DNA from: Bacteroidaceae bacterium
GTDB lineage: Bacteria; Bacteroidota; Bacteroidia; Bacteroidales; Bacteroidaceae
NCBI GenBank assembly: GCA_017617635.1
Contig: JAFZVW010000007.1
Location: 1-62,114, forward strand
Length of the DNA: 62,114 nucleotides
Direction of reading: 5' to 3'
Shown: positions 51,853 to 59,964 of the stretch, one piece after another
Layout of the letters: each line of letters opens with the position of its first letter
Position numbering within the stretch: the first letter of the stretch is position 1
Position numbers and translations under genes: made by a program
Notes under the pieces: model-generated
Told to the model about the DNA's origin: nothing
The model's input: the letters and a program-made list of their open reading frames with translations, nothing else
Database searches by the model: none

Positions 51853-52192
51853 TCTTCACGCCGGAAGTGGTGTAAAAACCACTGGGCATGCCATCAGGAA
51901 AGAGTTCCTTTTTGGCGGTGTGGGACACCAAATATTTAAAAAGGCGTATATTACGCGCTTTGTTCTTGACGATCTGAAAGCCTAGGAAACTCTCAAATTA
52001 CTATCAAGGAACTCAGCAACGATAGGCGCCCATGGGTATGTAAATATCGTACCTCTTGCTCATGCGTTTTATGAGCAAGATTTGACGTTTACATATTTGC
52101 GTGGGGTCATAGTTGCTCGTTTCGATAGTAATGGGCAATCCTAGGGCCTCAGATCGTGGAGCGAGCAACGGACAGGTCTCCACGCTTTTTTT
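51853..52192 (+). ncRNA. Highly structured non-coding RNA of about 340 nt
   Basis: The 800-bp gap after hepT holds no convincing gene but a dense RNA fold between a promoter and a terminator. Local hairpins near the 5' end: AGTGGT...ACCACT, AGGAA...TTCCT, GGTGT...ACACC, GCGTA...TACGC. Long-range stems: GCCTAGGA (51980-51987) with TCCTAGG(G)C (52139-52147), ATTACTATC (51997-52005) with GATAGTAAT (52124-52132), and AGCAAC (52015-52020) with GTTGCT (52112-52117). Inside is a long arm: TATGTAAA (52037-52044) with TTTACATA, topped by a 10-bp TCTTGCTCAT/ATGAGCAAGA hairpin. It lacks the signature sequences of tmRNA, RNase P RNA or SRP RNA that I know. A 69-codon frame (51776-51985) crosses it but starts before the promoter and is rejected. 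Confidence 0.75.
52155..52192 (+). terminator. Terminator of the structured RNA
   Basis: CGTGGAG...CTCCACG stem with TTTTTTT. Its 16-nt loop carries CGAGCAAC (52162-52169), which is fully complementary to GTTGCTCG (52112-52119) in the RNA body, so loop pairing could form a pseudoknot or alternative fold. Confidence 0.85.
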
Positions 52193-52375
52193 GTATCTTG
52201 GGGTTAATGTAAATCATCAATTATTCAGGGGCACTATTTGGAGACGTAGTGCAAAAGAGAAAACTATGTCCAATTAAATAATGTCATTTTCGTATCCGCT
52301 AAGGTTTCATCAGGGTTTGAATTTTAGCGGGCACCGATTTACAAACAATCTATTAACCTTTTAATTAAATTCATT

Positions 52376-52837
52376 ATGAAAAAACAATTGTTTATGGCAG
52401 CCGTTGCTGCATTGTGTCTTGCTTCATGTACAACAACCACCAAGACTGCCCGTACCGAGGTTATGCCTTATGGCATGTACAACGCATCTGTTGCTGATCT
52501 GGATGTTTCTCCTGACCGAGTTGTTTACACTATAACACCATCCAAGGAACTGAATCGTGCCGGTGAGACAAACTGCAAGCGTGCCGCTGTACAGGAGTGC
52601 CTGAGCAAATATGGCAATGCAGACCTTCTGGTTGAGCCAATGTTTGTTGTCAGCGTGAAGAAGGGCTGGTTTGGCAAGAAGGTTACCAGCGTAACAGTAT
52701 CCGGTCGTCCTGCAAAGTATAAGAATTTCCGTTCATTGCCTGATGGAGTCTGGACAGATCCTGTATTCCGTGGTGCAAAGAACGTTAGTTACAAATTCAT
52801 TAACGGCAAGCCTGTTGACGGATGCCCCAAGAAGTAA
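52376..52837 (+). CDS. Lipoprotein, unknown
   Basis: 153 residues, lipobox LCLASC (Cys18). The rest is a small mixed domain with CKRAAVQECLSKYGNADLLVEP, which looks like a conserved periplasmic lipoprotein fold, and KKGWFGKKVTSVTV. The AT-rich 180 bp before it contain a CCGCTAA...TTAGCGG dyad but no clear promoter. It probably shares a transcript with the barrel protein 31 bp further. Confidence 0.75.
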   Translation: MKKQLFMAAVAALCLASCTTTTKTARTEVMPYGMYNASVADLDVSPDRVVYTITPSKELNRAGETNCKRAAVQECLSKYGNADLLVEPMFVVSVKKGWFGKKVTSVTVSGRPAKYKNFRSLPDGVWTDPVFRGAKNVSYKFINGKPVDGCPKK

Positions 52838-52868
52838 ATTAGTCATTGGCCTTTAAATATAATCAGTT

Positions 52869-53441
52869 ATGAAGAAGATTATATTTTTCATCAGCCTGAT
52901 ATTTCTGTTTGCTTCCACGACTAAAGCTCAAACAGACGATTGGCGAGGTGGCTATGAGGAGCTGCTTGACGAGCAGACAAGTATCAATGGAGGAGATGTT
53001 TTCTGGAAAACCTCAGATACAAAAAACTATAACCTTGTCCAAGTAAGCTATGTTGCGGATTCTGGTGGAAATGGAGTTTCCTTGAGCTATAAACGTGGCA
53101 TCAACCTGACCAAAGGCAGGCTTCCTCTTTATATTGAACCAGGTATAGAGGTGCAATATAATTCCGTTCCTGATTATCGTTGGTGGCGGGATAATAGTAT
53201 GAATTGCGGTACATTAAATATTCCACTCAACTTCTCGTACAAGTTCAAGTTCAACCAATTCTCTGTTGCTCCCATAACAGGACCTCAATTCAGCTATGAC
53301 AGCGAAAGGGATTGTGTGTTTGGATGGAATATCGGTGCACGTCTGGCATATGGTAAGGTATCTTTTGATTACCACTACACTGCAGCATTAGTCGGCCGTA
53401 GCGACGGGGTACATCAAGTAGGTATAGGTATTCTGTTCTAA
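52869..53441 (+). CDS. Outer-membrane beta-barrel protein
   Basis: 190 residues. Signal peptide ending TTKAQ. Amphipathic strands alternate (VQVSYVADSGGNGVSLSYKR, PLYIEPGIEVQYN, LARLAYGKVSFDY-like) and the last residues VHQVGIGILF end in Phe, as in outer-membrane barrels. Small 8-strand barrel likely. Role unknown. Confidence 0.75.
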   Translation: MKKIIFFISLIFLFASTTKAQTDDWRGGYEELLDEQTSINGGDVFWKTSDTKNYNLVQVSYVADSGGNGVSLSYKRGINLTKGRLPLYIEPGIEVQYNSVPDYRWWRDNSMNCGTLNIPLNFSYKFKFNQFSVAPITGPQFSYDSERDCVFGWNIGARLAYGKVSFDYHYTAALVGRSDGVHQVGIGILF

Positions 53442-53664
53442 CTAAAGAAAAAAACTTTAAATCAATTGGTGTCCGTAAAAACTACCCTGATGAGAACCTG
53501 GTGAATACAAAGACTAAAACCCTACCTCCTGTGTGCGGCCTATACCCAGAGCAGGACATTCCAAAAGCAACGGAAATTTTCATGTCCGAATTAAACAATA
53601 ACTAACTAACTCCAATGTGAATGTCACGCTTAGCGTGGCTGACCAGGAGGTAGGAATTCAACAG

Positions 53665-53701
53665 GAACGCGACGGCTTCATCAGCTGTCGCGTTCTTCTT
53701 T
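53665..53701 (+). terminator. Terminator after the barrel gene region
   Basis: GC-rich 9-bp stem plus inner GGC/GCT pairs, followed by a T-rich run. Confidence 0.75.
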
Positions 53702-53851
53702 TAGATGTAGTGTTTAGAACGGTGAATAACAATGCGTGACAAGTCTGGCTTTAAAGCCTGCAAATCAAAAGCCATAGTCGCAGATTCAATCTGTAACAAC
53801 CATGGAACGCGCCAACGGCGCATGGAACCACTATTTAACAAGCTACAAAAA

Positions 53852-53885
53852 CAAGAGCAGTTCCCCGGATGGAGAACTGCTCTTG
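53852..53885 (-). terminator. tRNA-Cys terminator
   Basis: CAAGAGCAGTTC and GAACTGCTCTTG pair perfectly over 12 bp. On the minus strand the stem is followed by TTTTTG. Confidence 0.85.
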
Positions 53886-53890
53886 TTTTG

Positions 53891-53965
53891 TGGAGGTGCC
53901 TGGCGGATTCGAACCGCCGTAGACGGTTTTGCAGACCGTTGACTAAGCCACTCATCCAAGGCACC
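53891..53965 (-). tRNA. tRNA-Cys(GCA)
   Basis: Full cloverleaf: acceptor GGTGCCT with AGGCACC, anticodon loop CTGCAAA with GCA, T loop TTCGAAT. The CCA end is encoded. Confidence 0.95.
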
Positions 53966-54050
53966 ATGGCTTTTTTGCGAGTGCAAAGATAAGACATTTG
54001 CATGAATTGTGCAAATGTTTCATAACTTTTTTATATCCCCCGGCAATATT

Positions 54051-54422
54051 TTACTCCCCCTGATTTGCTTCCTGTCGGTATTTCAACGACACTTTATATT
54101 CACCGCCATTGTCAAAATATATAACTGCAATGCGTTCTTCGCCACTGGTGTTGGCATCAAACGTAACCTCGGGATAAAGCTCATAGCGCTTGCCGTTTTC
54201 CACTACGTCGAAACTTCTCGTGCCCAGATGCACCCAGTCCTCGCTACAGCTCAGGTCGACGCTTTTGGTCGTAGTCAGGATAATCTTATTCGTCTGACCT
54301 GCAGCAGAAACAACATAGCTGTTGCTATCGTCGCGAACATTCAGAATCCACTCCTCGTAACTGCTCGTACACGATGTGCTGACGCCTATAATGGCAAGAA
54401 GGGCAAATAGAAACTTTTTCAT
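54051..54422 (-). CDS. BACON-like lipoprotein
   Basis: 123 residues, lipobox STSC (Cys18). The beta-sandwich pattern (VVSAAGQTNKIILTTTK, LSCSEDWVHLG, EERIAVIYFDN) fits a single BACON domain, a small Bacteroidales module with two typical Trp/Asp strands. The last gene of the lptD operon. Confidence 0.75.
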   Translation of the reverse strand: MKKFLFALLAIIGVSTSCTSSYEEWILNVRDDSNSYVVSAAGQTNKIILTTTKSVDLSCSEDWVHLGTRSFDVVENGKRYELYPEVTFDANTSGEERIAVIYFDNGGEYKVSLKYRQEANQGE

Positions 54423-54440
54423 CTTTATTTGTGTTTTTGA

Positions 54441-54779
54441 TTAGAAATCGAACATTAACTGTGTATGACGCGGGACATTGTGTCTGGCTTCCTTGATATG
54501 GTATTCAGGAGCATCCCAGAACAGGTCCAGCTGTACCGCCACATCGCTCCTTAGCGCGTATGTCCCGTACCTGATACGGCGGAACACCGACTCCCTGCGC
54601 CTGCTCTGCTTCCACAGGTACGACGATATCTGGCATCGCAGGTCGGTGTACGAGAGGTTCAGGTTAAACAGGTCGGCATGCATATTGTACACCCTTTTTG
54701 CAATAGCCTTCACCCGCATACCCTCAGCACCCTGCCTTATCAGCAGATTCATAATATCGCTATGATACACATTCTTCAT
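54441..54779 (-). CDS. Helix-turn-helix protein (HARE-HTH-like)
   Basis: 112 residues. Helices YHSDIMNLLIRQGAEGMRVKA, DLRCQISSYLWKQSRR and the end RRIRYGTYAL resemble the HARE-HTH winged-helix domain. The C-terminal part (QLDLFWDAPEYHI) differs. It lies between lptD (11 bp) and the BACON gene in the same operon, so it may link envelope state to gene control; this is inference. Confidence 0.6.
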   Translation of the reverse strand: MKNVYHSDIMNLLIRQGAEGMRVKAIAKRVYNMHADLFNLNLSYTDLRCQISSYLWKQSRRRESVFRRIRYGTYALRSDVAVQLDLFWDAPEYHIKEARHNVPRHTQLMFDF

Positions 54780-54790
54780 CCCGTCTGTAT

Positions 54791-57679
54791 TTAATACCAG
54801 TCAATATTACTGCTGTAGCTGCTCTGCTTACGCCAGCGCAACACATCGCGCAAAGCCGAGGCGTCCGCCTGGAACATGAAGTTGAAACTGCGGTACGGTG
54901 TGATGACCATACTGCATGACATACTGAAGCAATGCAGGTTACGGCTCAGCGAAGCCGTCGTCATACTCAACTTGTGGTAATTGAAGTCATAACCGCTGGA
55001 GAATGTGATATTCCACCCCTCGGATATACGCAGGTTACCGTTGAAGTTCAGTGTATGCGTGAATGCATACGGATAGCGCATCGTCTTAGGGTTGATAGGT
55101 GCCGACGTATCCTCGCGCATCATTACACCATAGCTCACCGTAAAGCTCCACGGCATCGAGAACTTCAGATAACCGTCATCGTCCAATGTCTGTTTCGACT
55201 TTTCCTTAGAACCCTTAGCAGCCTTTCGCCTGTCAGGATCCAGGTTCTGCATCTCGGGATCAACGTCATCCTCGTCAAAATCATCATCATCCCCGTCACC
55301 GTCGTCTTTACTGCTGCCTGACTTGCCCTTCAGCCCCCGCAGCTTGTCACGCCATTTCCTGAAAGTCTGGTTGTTGAACGTGTACGACAGGTTCTGGCTC
55401 ATACCCTGGAAACGCCCGAAACGCCCCTGACTCCACTCCGTCTTGTCGCTCACACGCACATTGCCGTTCTGGTCAAACTCATACGCATAGGTCGCAAACA
55501 CGGCATTCAGGCTGAACGTATAGCTCTTGCTCAGCTTCAGGCGCAGACGAGTGCTCAGGTCACTCCACGGACGCGTCTTGGCAGCCATGTTGTACGACAG
55601 CGACGCACCCAGCTCGTCGACAAGGCTTATCTTGCGATAACCCAGCGAATCCCGCTTCGAGTTGACCTTCATCTCGATATTGTTCGACACATCCATCGTC
55701 ACGTTACCCGTCATACCCTGCCCCGGAGTGCCATAGGCACCGCCGGCATAGTACGAATACTTCACAGGACTGCCCACAGGCTTTCCGTCACGGTCAGTCC
55801 TCTGATATTTGCCATAGTATCCATAGCTGTCGCTTCCGAAGTCAGGAGCATACGAGAACGACACACTGGGCGTGAAGACATGACGTATGGCCTGTATCTT
55901 CTTGCCGCCGAACCACTTGGCAGGCTTGTAGAAACCATACAGCTTCGTATTCAGCGACACACTCATATTGTAGTTGTACACATTGTAGAAGCCCATCGTC
56001 GTATCCCTCACCACCGTCTGACGCTCCTGATCCCAATCCTGGCGAATCTTCTTGGTGTACATACGGTCGGTAAAGTTGAAGTTCGTCGTAATATTCAGAT
56101 ACTTGAACAACTGGAAGCTGGCACTTATCGGAATCTGGTGACGCATGCCGTTTGTCCAGTCCTTCAACAGGTTGCTCTTGAACAGCTTGTAGTCCTTGGT
56201 CGAAATACTGTTCGTCAGCGTACCCGTATAGCTGAACGCAATCTTCTCGTACCAGCGCTCCTTGCCCACGGCATGCTTGCGCTTGAAGGGGTACATACGC
56301 GCCAAAGTGATGTTCAGCGTAGGCAACGTCAGCGAAATCATACTGTCACGCATGCTCTGCGACATATTCATCGAGGCACTCAGCGTAAGCCCTATGTCAG
56401 GGAACGTCTTGCTGTAGCTCAACGACGTCGTTCGCGTACTCTGCGTATAACTCTCAGGATTATACCGCGACGTCATATTGTTACGGTCGTAGCTCGTCGT
56501 CGCAAAGTTCACGCTTGCCGAGAAGCTCTGCGTGGGATTCGCCTTCGGGTCGCTGCGGTGCGTCCACGTCAGTTTGAAGTCATTGACCGAAGGCTGCGTC
56601 TTGTCGTCATACACCGTCTTCTGGAAACTGGCAAACAGCGTACCCGAGAAACGATAGCGCTTCTTGTAGTTCCACGTAGCCGAAACGCCCCACGAACCCT
56701 TGGTGTACACCTCACCCAGCAGCTTCAGATCCATATAGTCGCTTATCGCAAAGTAATAGCCGCCATCGCGCATATAGAAGCCGCGATACGTATCCTCGCC
56801 ATACGTAGGCATTATGAAACCGCTCTGGTACGAATGCGTGAAGGGGAAGAAACCATAAGGCAAAGCCAGCGGCAAGGGCACATCCTCGACCACCAGGTAC
56901 GCAGGACCGAACACCACATTCTTGCCCGGCCGTATCTTGGCACGCGTCATCTTCAGGTAGAAATGAGGCTCCTTGGCATCACACGTCGTGTACTTGCCGC
57001 CCTGCGCATACAGCAGGCCCGACGAATCACGCTTGCTCTCCGTCGTCTGCATGAAACCCTCGCCCTGCTTCGTATACACATTGGTGATGAACGCCTTCTT
57101 AGACTTGAAATTATAGCTTATCCTGTCAGGCTCATACTCATCCCCACCCTGCCTGAACGTAGGCTTGCACAACGCCTCGCCCAGGCTGTCCTCGCGGCTG
57201 AAGGCATGCACCAGGCTCGAATCCAGCGATATGTCAATCTCATCAGCCGTCAGCTGCAGGTTCTGGTAATTCACATTACTGTTGCCATACAGGTTAGCAC
57301 GGCTGTTATCCAGATCAAAGCAAATCGAATCCTGAGCCGTGTACTCCACAGGATCATCCAATGCACTCTTGCTCTTGCGCATCGTGTCCACCTGCGTCGT
57401 ATCCTTGTTCCACAGCGACGTGTCAGCATATATCGTATAACCCCTGCTGCTGTCCACAGCATTTCTCAGCTCACCATACTTCTCCAACGAATCCTGCGGA
57501 ATCTCGAAGTTCTCCGGAATATAGAACGTACTGTCCCCGTCCTCCACACTGTCCCGCTCAGACACCGCATTCTCAGCCGCCACCCTCACAAAGCGTACAA
57601 ACGGGACCGCAGCCGTAACCATTATCGCAATGGTACAGGTCAAAGCCAGAAGGATAAGAGTCTTTGTTCTCAAAGTCAA
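54791..57679 (-). CDS. lptD: LPS-assembly protein LptD
   Basis: 962 residues. Signal/anchor start, then an OstA-like N-terminal domain with NSRANLYGNSNVNYQNLQLT and ITNVYTKQGEGFM, then a very large barrel ending in Tyr (NIDWY). In Bacteroidales this protein places LPS in the outer leaflet. A highly acidic insert (SSKDDGDGDDDDFDEDDVD) sits in a predicted loop of the C-terminal half, an odd feature. First gene of the operon lptD, HTH, BACON. Confidence 0.9.
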   Translation of the reverse strand: MTLRTKTLILLALTCTIAIMVTAAVPFVRFVRVAAENAVSERDSVEDGDSTFYIPENFEIPQDSLEKYGELRNAVDSSRGYTIYADTSLWNKDTTQVDTMRKSKSALDDPVEYTAQDSICFDLDNSRANLYGNSNVNYQNLQLTADEIDISLDSSLVHAFSREDSLGEALCKPTFRQGGDEYEPDRISYNFKSKKAFITNVYTKQGEGFMQTTESKRDSSGLLYAQGGKYTTCDAKEPHFYLKMTRAKIRPGKNVVFGPAYLVVEDVPLPLALPYGFFPFTHSYQSGFIMPTYGEDTYRGFYMRDGGYYFAISDYMDLKLLGEVYTKGSWGVSATWNYKKRYRFSGTLFASFQKTVYDDKTQPSVNDFKLTWTHRSDPKANPTQSFSASVNFATTSYDRNNMTSRYNPESYTQSTRTTSLSYSKTFPDIGLTLSASMNMSQSMRDSMISLTLPTLNITLARMYPFKRKHAVGKERWYEKIAFSYTGTLTNSISTKDYKLFKSNLLKDWTNGMRHQIPISASFQLFKYLNITTNFNFTDRMYTKKIRQDWDQERQTVVRDTTMGFYNVYNYNMSVSLNTKLYGFYKPAKWFGGKKIQAIRHVFTPSVSFSYAPDFGSDSYGYYGKYQRTDRDGKPVGSPVKYSYYAGGAYGTPGQGMTGNVTMDVSNNIEMKVNSKRDSLGYRKISLVDELGASLSYNMAAKTRPWSDLSTRLRLKLSKSYTFSLNAVFATYAYEFDQNGNVRVSDKTEWSQGRFGRFQGMSQNLSYTFNNQTFRKWRDKLRGLKGKSGSSKDDGDGDDDDFDEDDVDPEMQNLDPDRRKAAKGSKEKSKQTLDDDGYLKFSMPWSFTVSYGVMMREDTSAPINPKTMRYPYAFTHTLNFNGNLRISEGWNITFSSGYDFNYHKLSMTTASLSRNLHCFSMSCSMVITPYRSFNFMFQADASALRDVLRWRKQSSYSSNIDWY

Positions 57680-57703
57680 CAGTACGCTATGATTTCAAGG
57701 GAA

Positions 57704-57735
57704 CAAAGTTACAACAAATATCAAATATAAGCAAA
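57704..57735 (-). promoter_or_regulatory. lptD promoter
   Basis: Minus strand TTTG (57732-57735) and TAACTTTG (57704-57711), 20 bp apart. Confidence 0.75.
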
Positions 57736-57759
57736 GCTTAAGCCCCAATATAGCAACTT

Positions 57760-58305
57760 TTAACTAAAACGACGCACCCAGTCATCCCAGCGCGACAGGT
57801 CGGCATCAGGAAAACGCGACAGCATCTGACGTACCTGGTCACACGTTTTCTCACGCTCAGGATGCGACTTCGAGAAGAACTTGTCAGCATAGCACACAAT
57901 CTCCTCCTCGACACTCACCGGACACAGCTGCGCATCCGGCGGCAAAGGCAGGTTCTGACGGCGTATCGTCTCCGCCGTCAGCCCCGTACCCGTATGACGC
58001 TCCGCAATACGCGCCAGCAACTCAAGGCCCTCGGCCCTCAGCAGCCTCGCCCCCAGCATACCGTGACAGATATAAGGCTCACTCCCATAGCAATGTATAC
58101 CCGCAGCATCCGTCAGGAAAATACCAATGTCATGCAACATCGCACCATCATATACCAGGTCACGGTCAGCCACAATCTCAGGATGCCTCTCCAGTACCTC
58201 CAGCGCCTTCTCACGCACACTCACACTATGCTTCAACAGCAACCCCCTCAGCTCCTCATTATCAGCATAATACCTGTCTATAATCGCATTCGCATCAACC
58301 CTCAT
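57760..58305 (-). CDS. HD-domain phosphohydrolase
   Basis: 181 residues from the ATG at 58305. HD motif MLHDIG, His in LLKHSVSV, later GERHTGTG-like AERHTGTGLT and a CYADKFFS Asp helix, as in small HD hydrolases of the YqeK/nucleotide type. Substrate unknown, possibly nucleotides or a signalling dinucleotide. Confidence 0.85.
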   Translation of the reverse strand: MRVDANAIIDRYYADNEELRGLLLKHSVSVREKALEVLERHPEIVADRDLVYDGAMLHDIGIFLTDAAGIHCYGSEPYICHGMLGARLLRAEGLELLARIAERHTGTGLTAETIRRQNLPLPPDAQLCPVSVEEEIVCYADKFFSKSHPEREKTCDQVRQMLSRFPDADLSRWDDWVRRFS

Positions 58306-58323
58306 AACACACTTATTTGCATG

Positions 58324-58331
58324 CAAATATA
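58324..58331 (-). promoter_or_regulatory. HD gene -7 box (TATATTTG)
   Basis: Perfect TAnnTTTG on the minus strand 18 bp before the start codon. Confidence 0.6.
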
Positions 58332-58389
58332 CAAAAAAATAAGACCACACGCAACATCTTTTCTAAGATTCCCTCTTGTTACATTCAAA

Positions 58390-58467
58390 AAAATGTGATT
58401 TTTCTTCGGATTTTTATACCGAAAATGTGATTTTTTACTTATATTTGTGGCTGAAAATGTGATTTTT
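58390..58467 (+). repeat. Three 14-bp repeats phased at 32 bp before the AAA ATPase gene
   Basis: AAAATGTGATTTTT occurs exactly at 58390-58403, 58422-58435 and 58454-58467, each 32 bp apart (three helical turns). Each is itself near-palindromic (AAAAT, ATTTT). The -7 box TATATTTG (58440-58447) lies between copies 2 and 3, so these are probably operators of an autoregulated promoter. Confidence 0.75.
58440..58447 (+). promoter_or_regulatory. AAA ATPase gene -7 box
   Basis: TATATTTG, in the middle of the repeat array; 25 bp before the start codon. Confidence 0.6.
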
Positions 58468-58472
58468 AAGAT

Positions 58473-59810
58473 ATGGGACTGCTTAAAAGAAAGATAGACA
58501 AGTACCTTTTGGATTGGAAAAACAACCCCCAAAGGAAGCCGCTGATAGTGAAAGGCGCCCGCCAGATTGGCAAGACGGAATCCATCCGTGCATTCGGTGA
58601 GTCCAACTATGAGTCGGTCATCGAAATCAACTTTGTGCTGCAGAAGAAATTCAGGGCCATCTTCGACGATGGCTACGAAGTGGAGACCGTCATCAAGAAT
58701 ATCTCCCTGCTGGAACCCTCATGGCGCTTCATCCCCAACAAGACGCTTATCTTTTTCGACGAGTTGCAGAAGTGTCCCGATTGCGCCACCTCGCTCAAGT
58801 CGTTCTGCCAGGACCGTCGCTATGATGTCATTTGTTCAGGTTCGATGATGGGCATCTATTACGAGGAAATTGAGAGCAATGCCGTAGGCTTCAAGGACGA
58901 CTTCGACATGTTCTCGATGGACTTCGAGGAGTTCCTGTGGGCTAAGGGCTATCAGCCGGAGCAGATAGAGGACCTGTATCGTCACATGGTGGAACTGAAG
59001 CCGTTCTCGCAGTTGGAGCTGGACACCATCATGAATGTGTTCCGCGACTATATGAGTCTGGGGGGAATGCCGGAAGTGGTGAAGATGTACATCGACAACG
59101 GCCACTTTGGGGGCACCCTTGAACTTCAACGTCAGCTGCTGAAAGACTACGAGGAGGACATCACAAAATACGCTAAGCAGACAGACAAGGCAAAGCTGCT
59201 GGCTGTCTATAACCACATATCCACCTTTCTGGCAAAGGAGAACAAGAAATACCAGATTACGAAAATTGCCAAAGGTGCCCGTAACAGGGAGTATATCGGT
59301 GCTGTCGACTGGCTGAAGGAAGCTGGTGTCATCAACGTCTGTTACTGTCTGAACAACGTGGAGCTGCCTTTGAAGGGCAATTATATGGCAGATTACTACA
59401 AACTCTACTATCACGACACGGGCCTGCTTATCGCCTCGCTCGACGAGGAGGCGCAGGAAGACCTGCGTGCCAACAAGAACTTCGGTACCTACAAGGGTGC
59501 TATATACGAGAATATCGTGGGCGAGATGCTGCGTAAGTCGGGCTATGAGCAGCTCTATTTCTACAAACGCGAGAATCCCGCCCTCGAAATGGACTTCTTT
59601 GTTCGCGATGCCAATTCATTAGTACCCGTTGAAGTCAAGGCTAAGGATAATGCCACCGCATCATTGAACAATTTGATTAAATGGGATTCCTATCCAGATG
59701 TAAAATACGGCATCAAGCTCGGCTATAAGAATATCGGTTGGAACGGCCAGTTCTATACCTTCCCCTATTTCCTCACCTTCCTGTTGAAACGTTTCCTGAA
59801 GGAAAGATAA
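58473..59810 (+). CDS. ATP-binding protein (AAA_14 with DUF4143)
   Basis: 445 residues. Walker A GARQIGKT (28-35), Walker B TLIFFDELQKC, sensor ICSGSMMGI. The C-terminal half has DUF4143 and an EMDFFVRDA...VPVEVKAK core, which looks like a nuclease-type Asp/Glu-Lys site. Proteins of this type are common accessory genes in Bacteroidales; their role is not known, possibly defence. Confidence 0.85.
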   Translation: MGLLKRKIDKYLLDWKNNPQRKPLIVKGARQIGKTESIRAFGESNYESVIEINFVLQKKFRAIFDDGYEVETVIKNISLLEPSWRFIPNKTLIFFDELQKCPDCATSLKSFCQDRRYDVICSGSMMGIYYEEIESNAVGFKDDFDMFSMDFEEFLWAKGYQPEQIEDLYRHMVELKPFSQLELDTIMNVFRDYMSLGGMPEVVKMYIDNGHFGGTLELQRQLLKDYEEDITKYAKQTDKAKLLAVYNHISTFLAKENKKYQITKIAKGARNREYIGAVDWLKEAGVINVCYCLNNVELPLKGNYMADYYKLYYHDTGLLIASLDEEAQEDLRANKNFGTYKGAIYENIVGEMLRKSGYEQLYFYKRENPALEMDFFVRDANSLVPVEVKAKDNATASLNNLIKWDSYPDVKYGIKLGYKNIGWNGQFYTFPYFLTFLLKRFLKER

Positions 59811-59840
59811 TCATTGCCTCTTTTTCTTGCTCACGTTTAT

Positions 59841-59874
59841 CCGCACCCGCTCATAAGCCCGTGCGGAATTTTTT
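59841..59874 (+). terminator. Terminator after the AAA ATPase gene
   Basis: CCGCAC...GTGCGG stem followed by AATTTTTTG. Confidence 0.8.
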
Positions 59875-59917
59875 GATTTATTTCCTGCGAGTACCCGGAT
59901 TTTAGAAGAAAAAAGAA

Positions 59918-59925
59918 TATATTTG
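59918..59925 (+). promoter_or_regulatory. hsdM -7 box (TATATTTG)
   Basis: Perfect TAnnTTTG, 40 bp before the hsdM start. The -33 box is not clear. Confidence 0.6.
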
Positions 59926-59964
59926 TAGGCGTGTAAAAAGGAGATAAAGGGAAAGAAACAAAAA

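Larger units (their letters stand above)
53442..53890. other. Gene-poor gap with an unexplained open frame
   Basis: After the barrel gene an open frame without ATG start (53438-53605, plus strand) reads KSIGVRKNYPDENLV and then PPVCGLYPEQDIP, protein-like but cut at the 5' side; it may be a remnant of a mobile gene. A GAACGCGAC...GTCGCGTTC hairpin (53665-53695) with TTCTTTT is a terminator. I see no gene in 53701-53840. Confidence 0.4.

Noticed and set aside
51776-51985. 69-codon plus-strand frame overlapping the structured RNA
   Set aside because: It starts before the predicted transcription start and crosses several stable hairpins; the region is explained better as RNA.
51853-52192. tmRNA, RNase P RNA, SRP RNA or group II intron
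   Set aside because: No tRNA-like ends with CCA, no RNase P core sequence, no SRP loop and no domain V hairpin were seen.
53701-54003. 100-codon minus-strand frame over the tRNA-Cys region
   Set aside because: It runs through tRNA-Cys and its terminator, so it cannot be a normal gene.
55880-57730. 616-codon open frame on the plus strand opposite lptD
   Set aside because: It lies antisense inside a clear LptD gene; its Arg/His-rich, low-complexity product and lack of any domain mark it as a codon-bias shadow.
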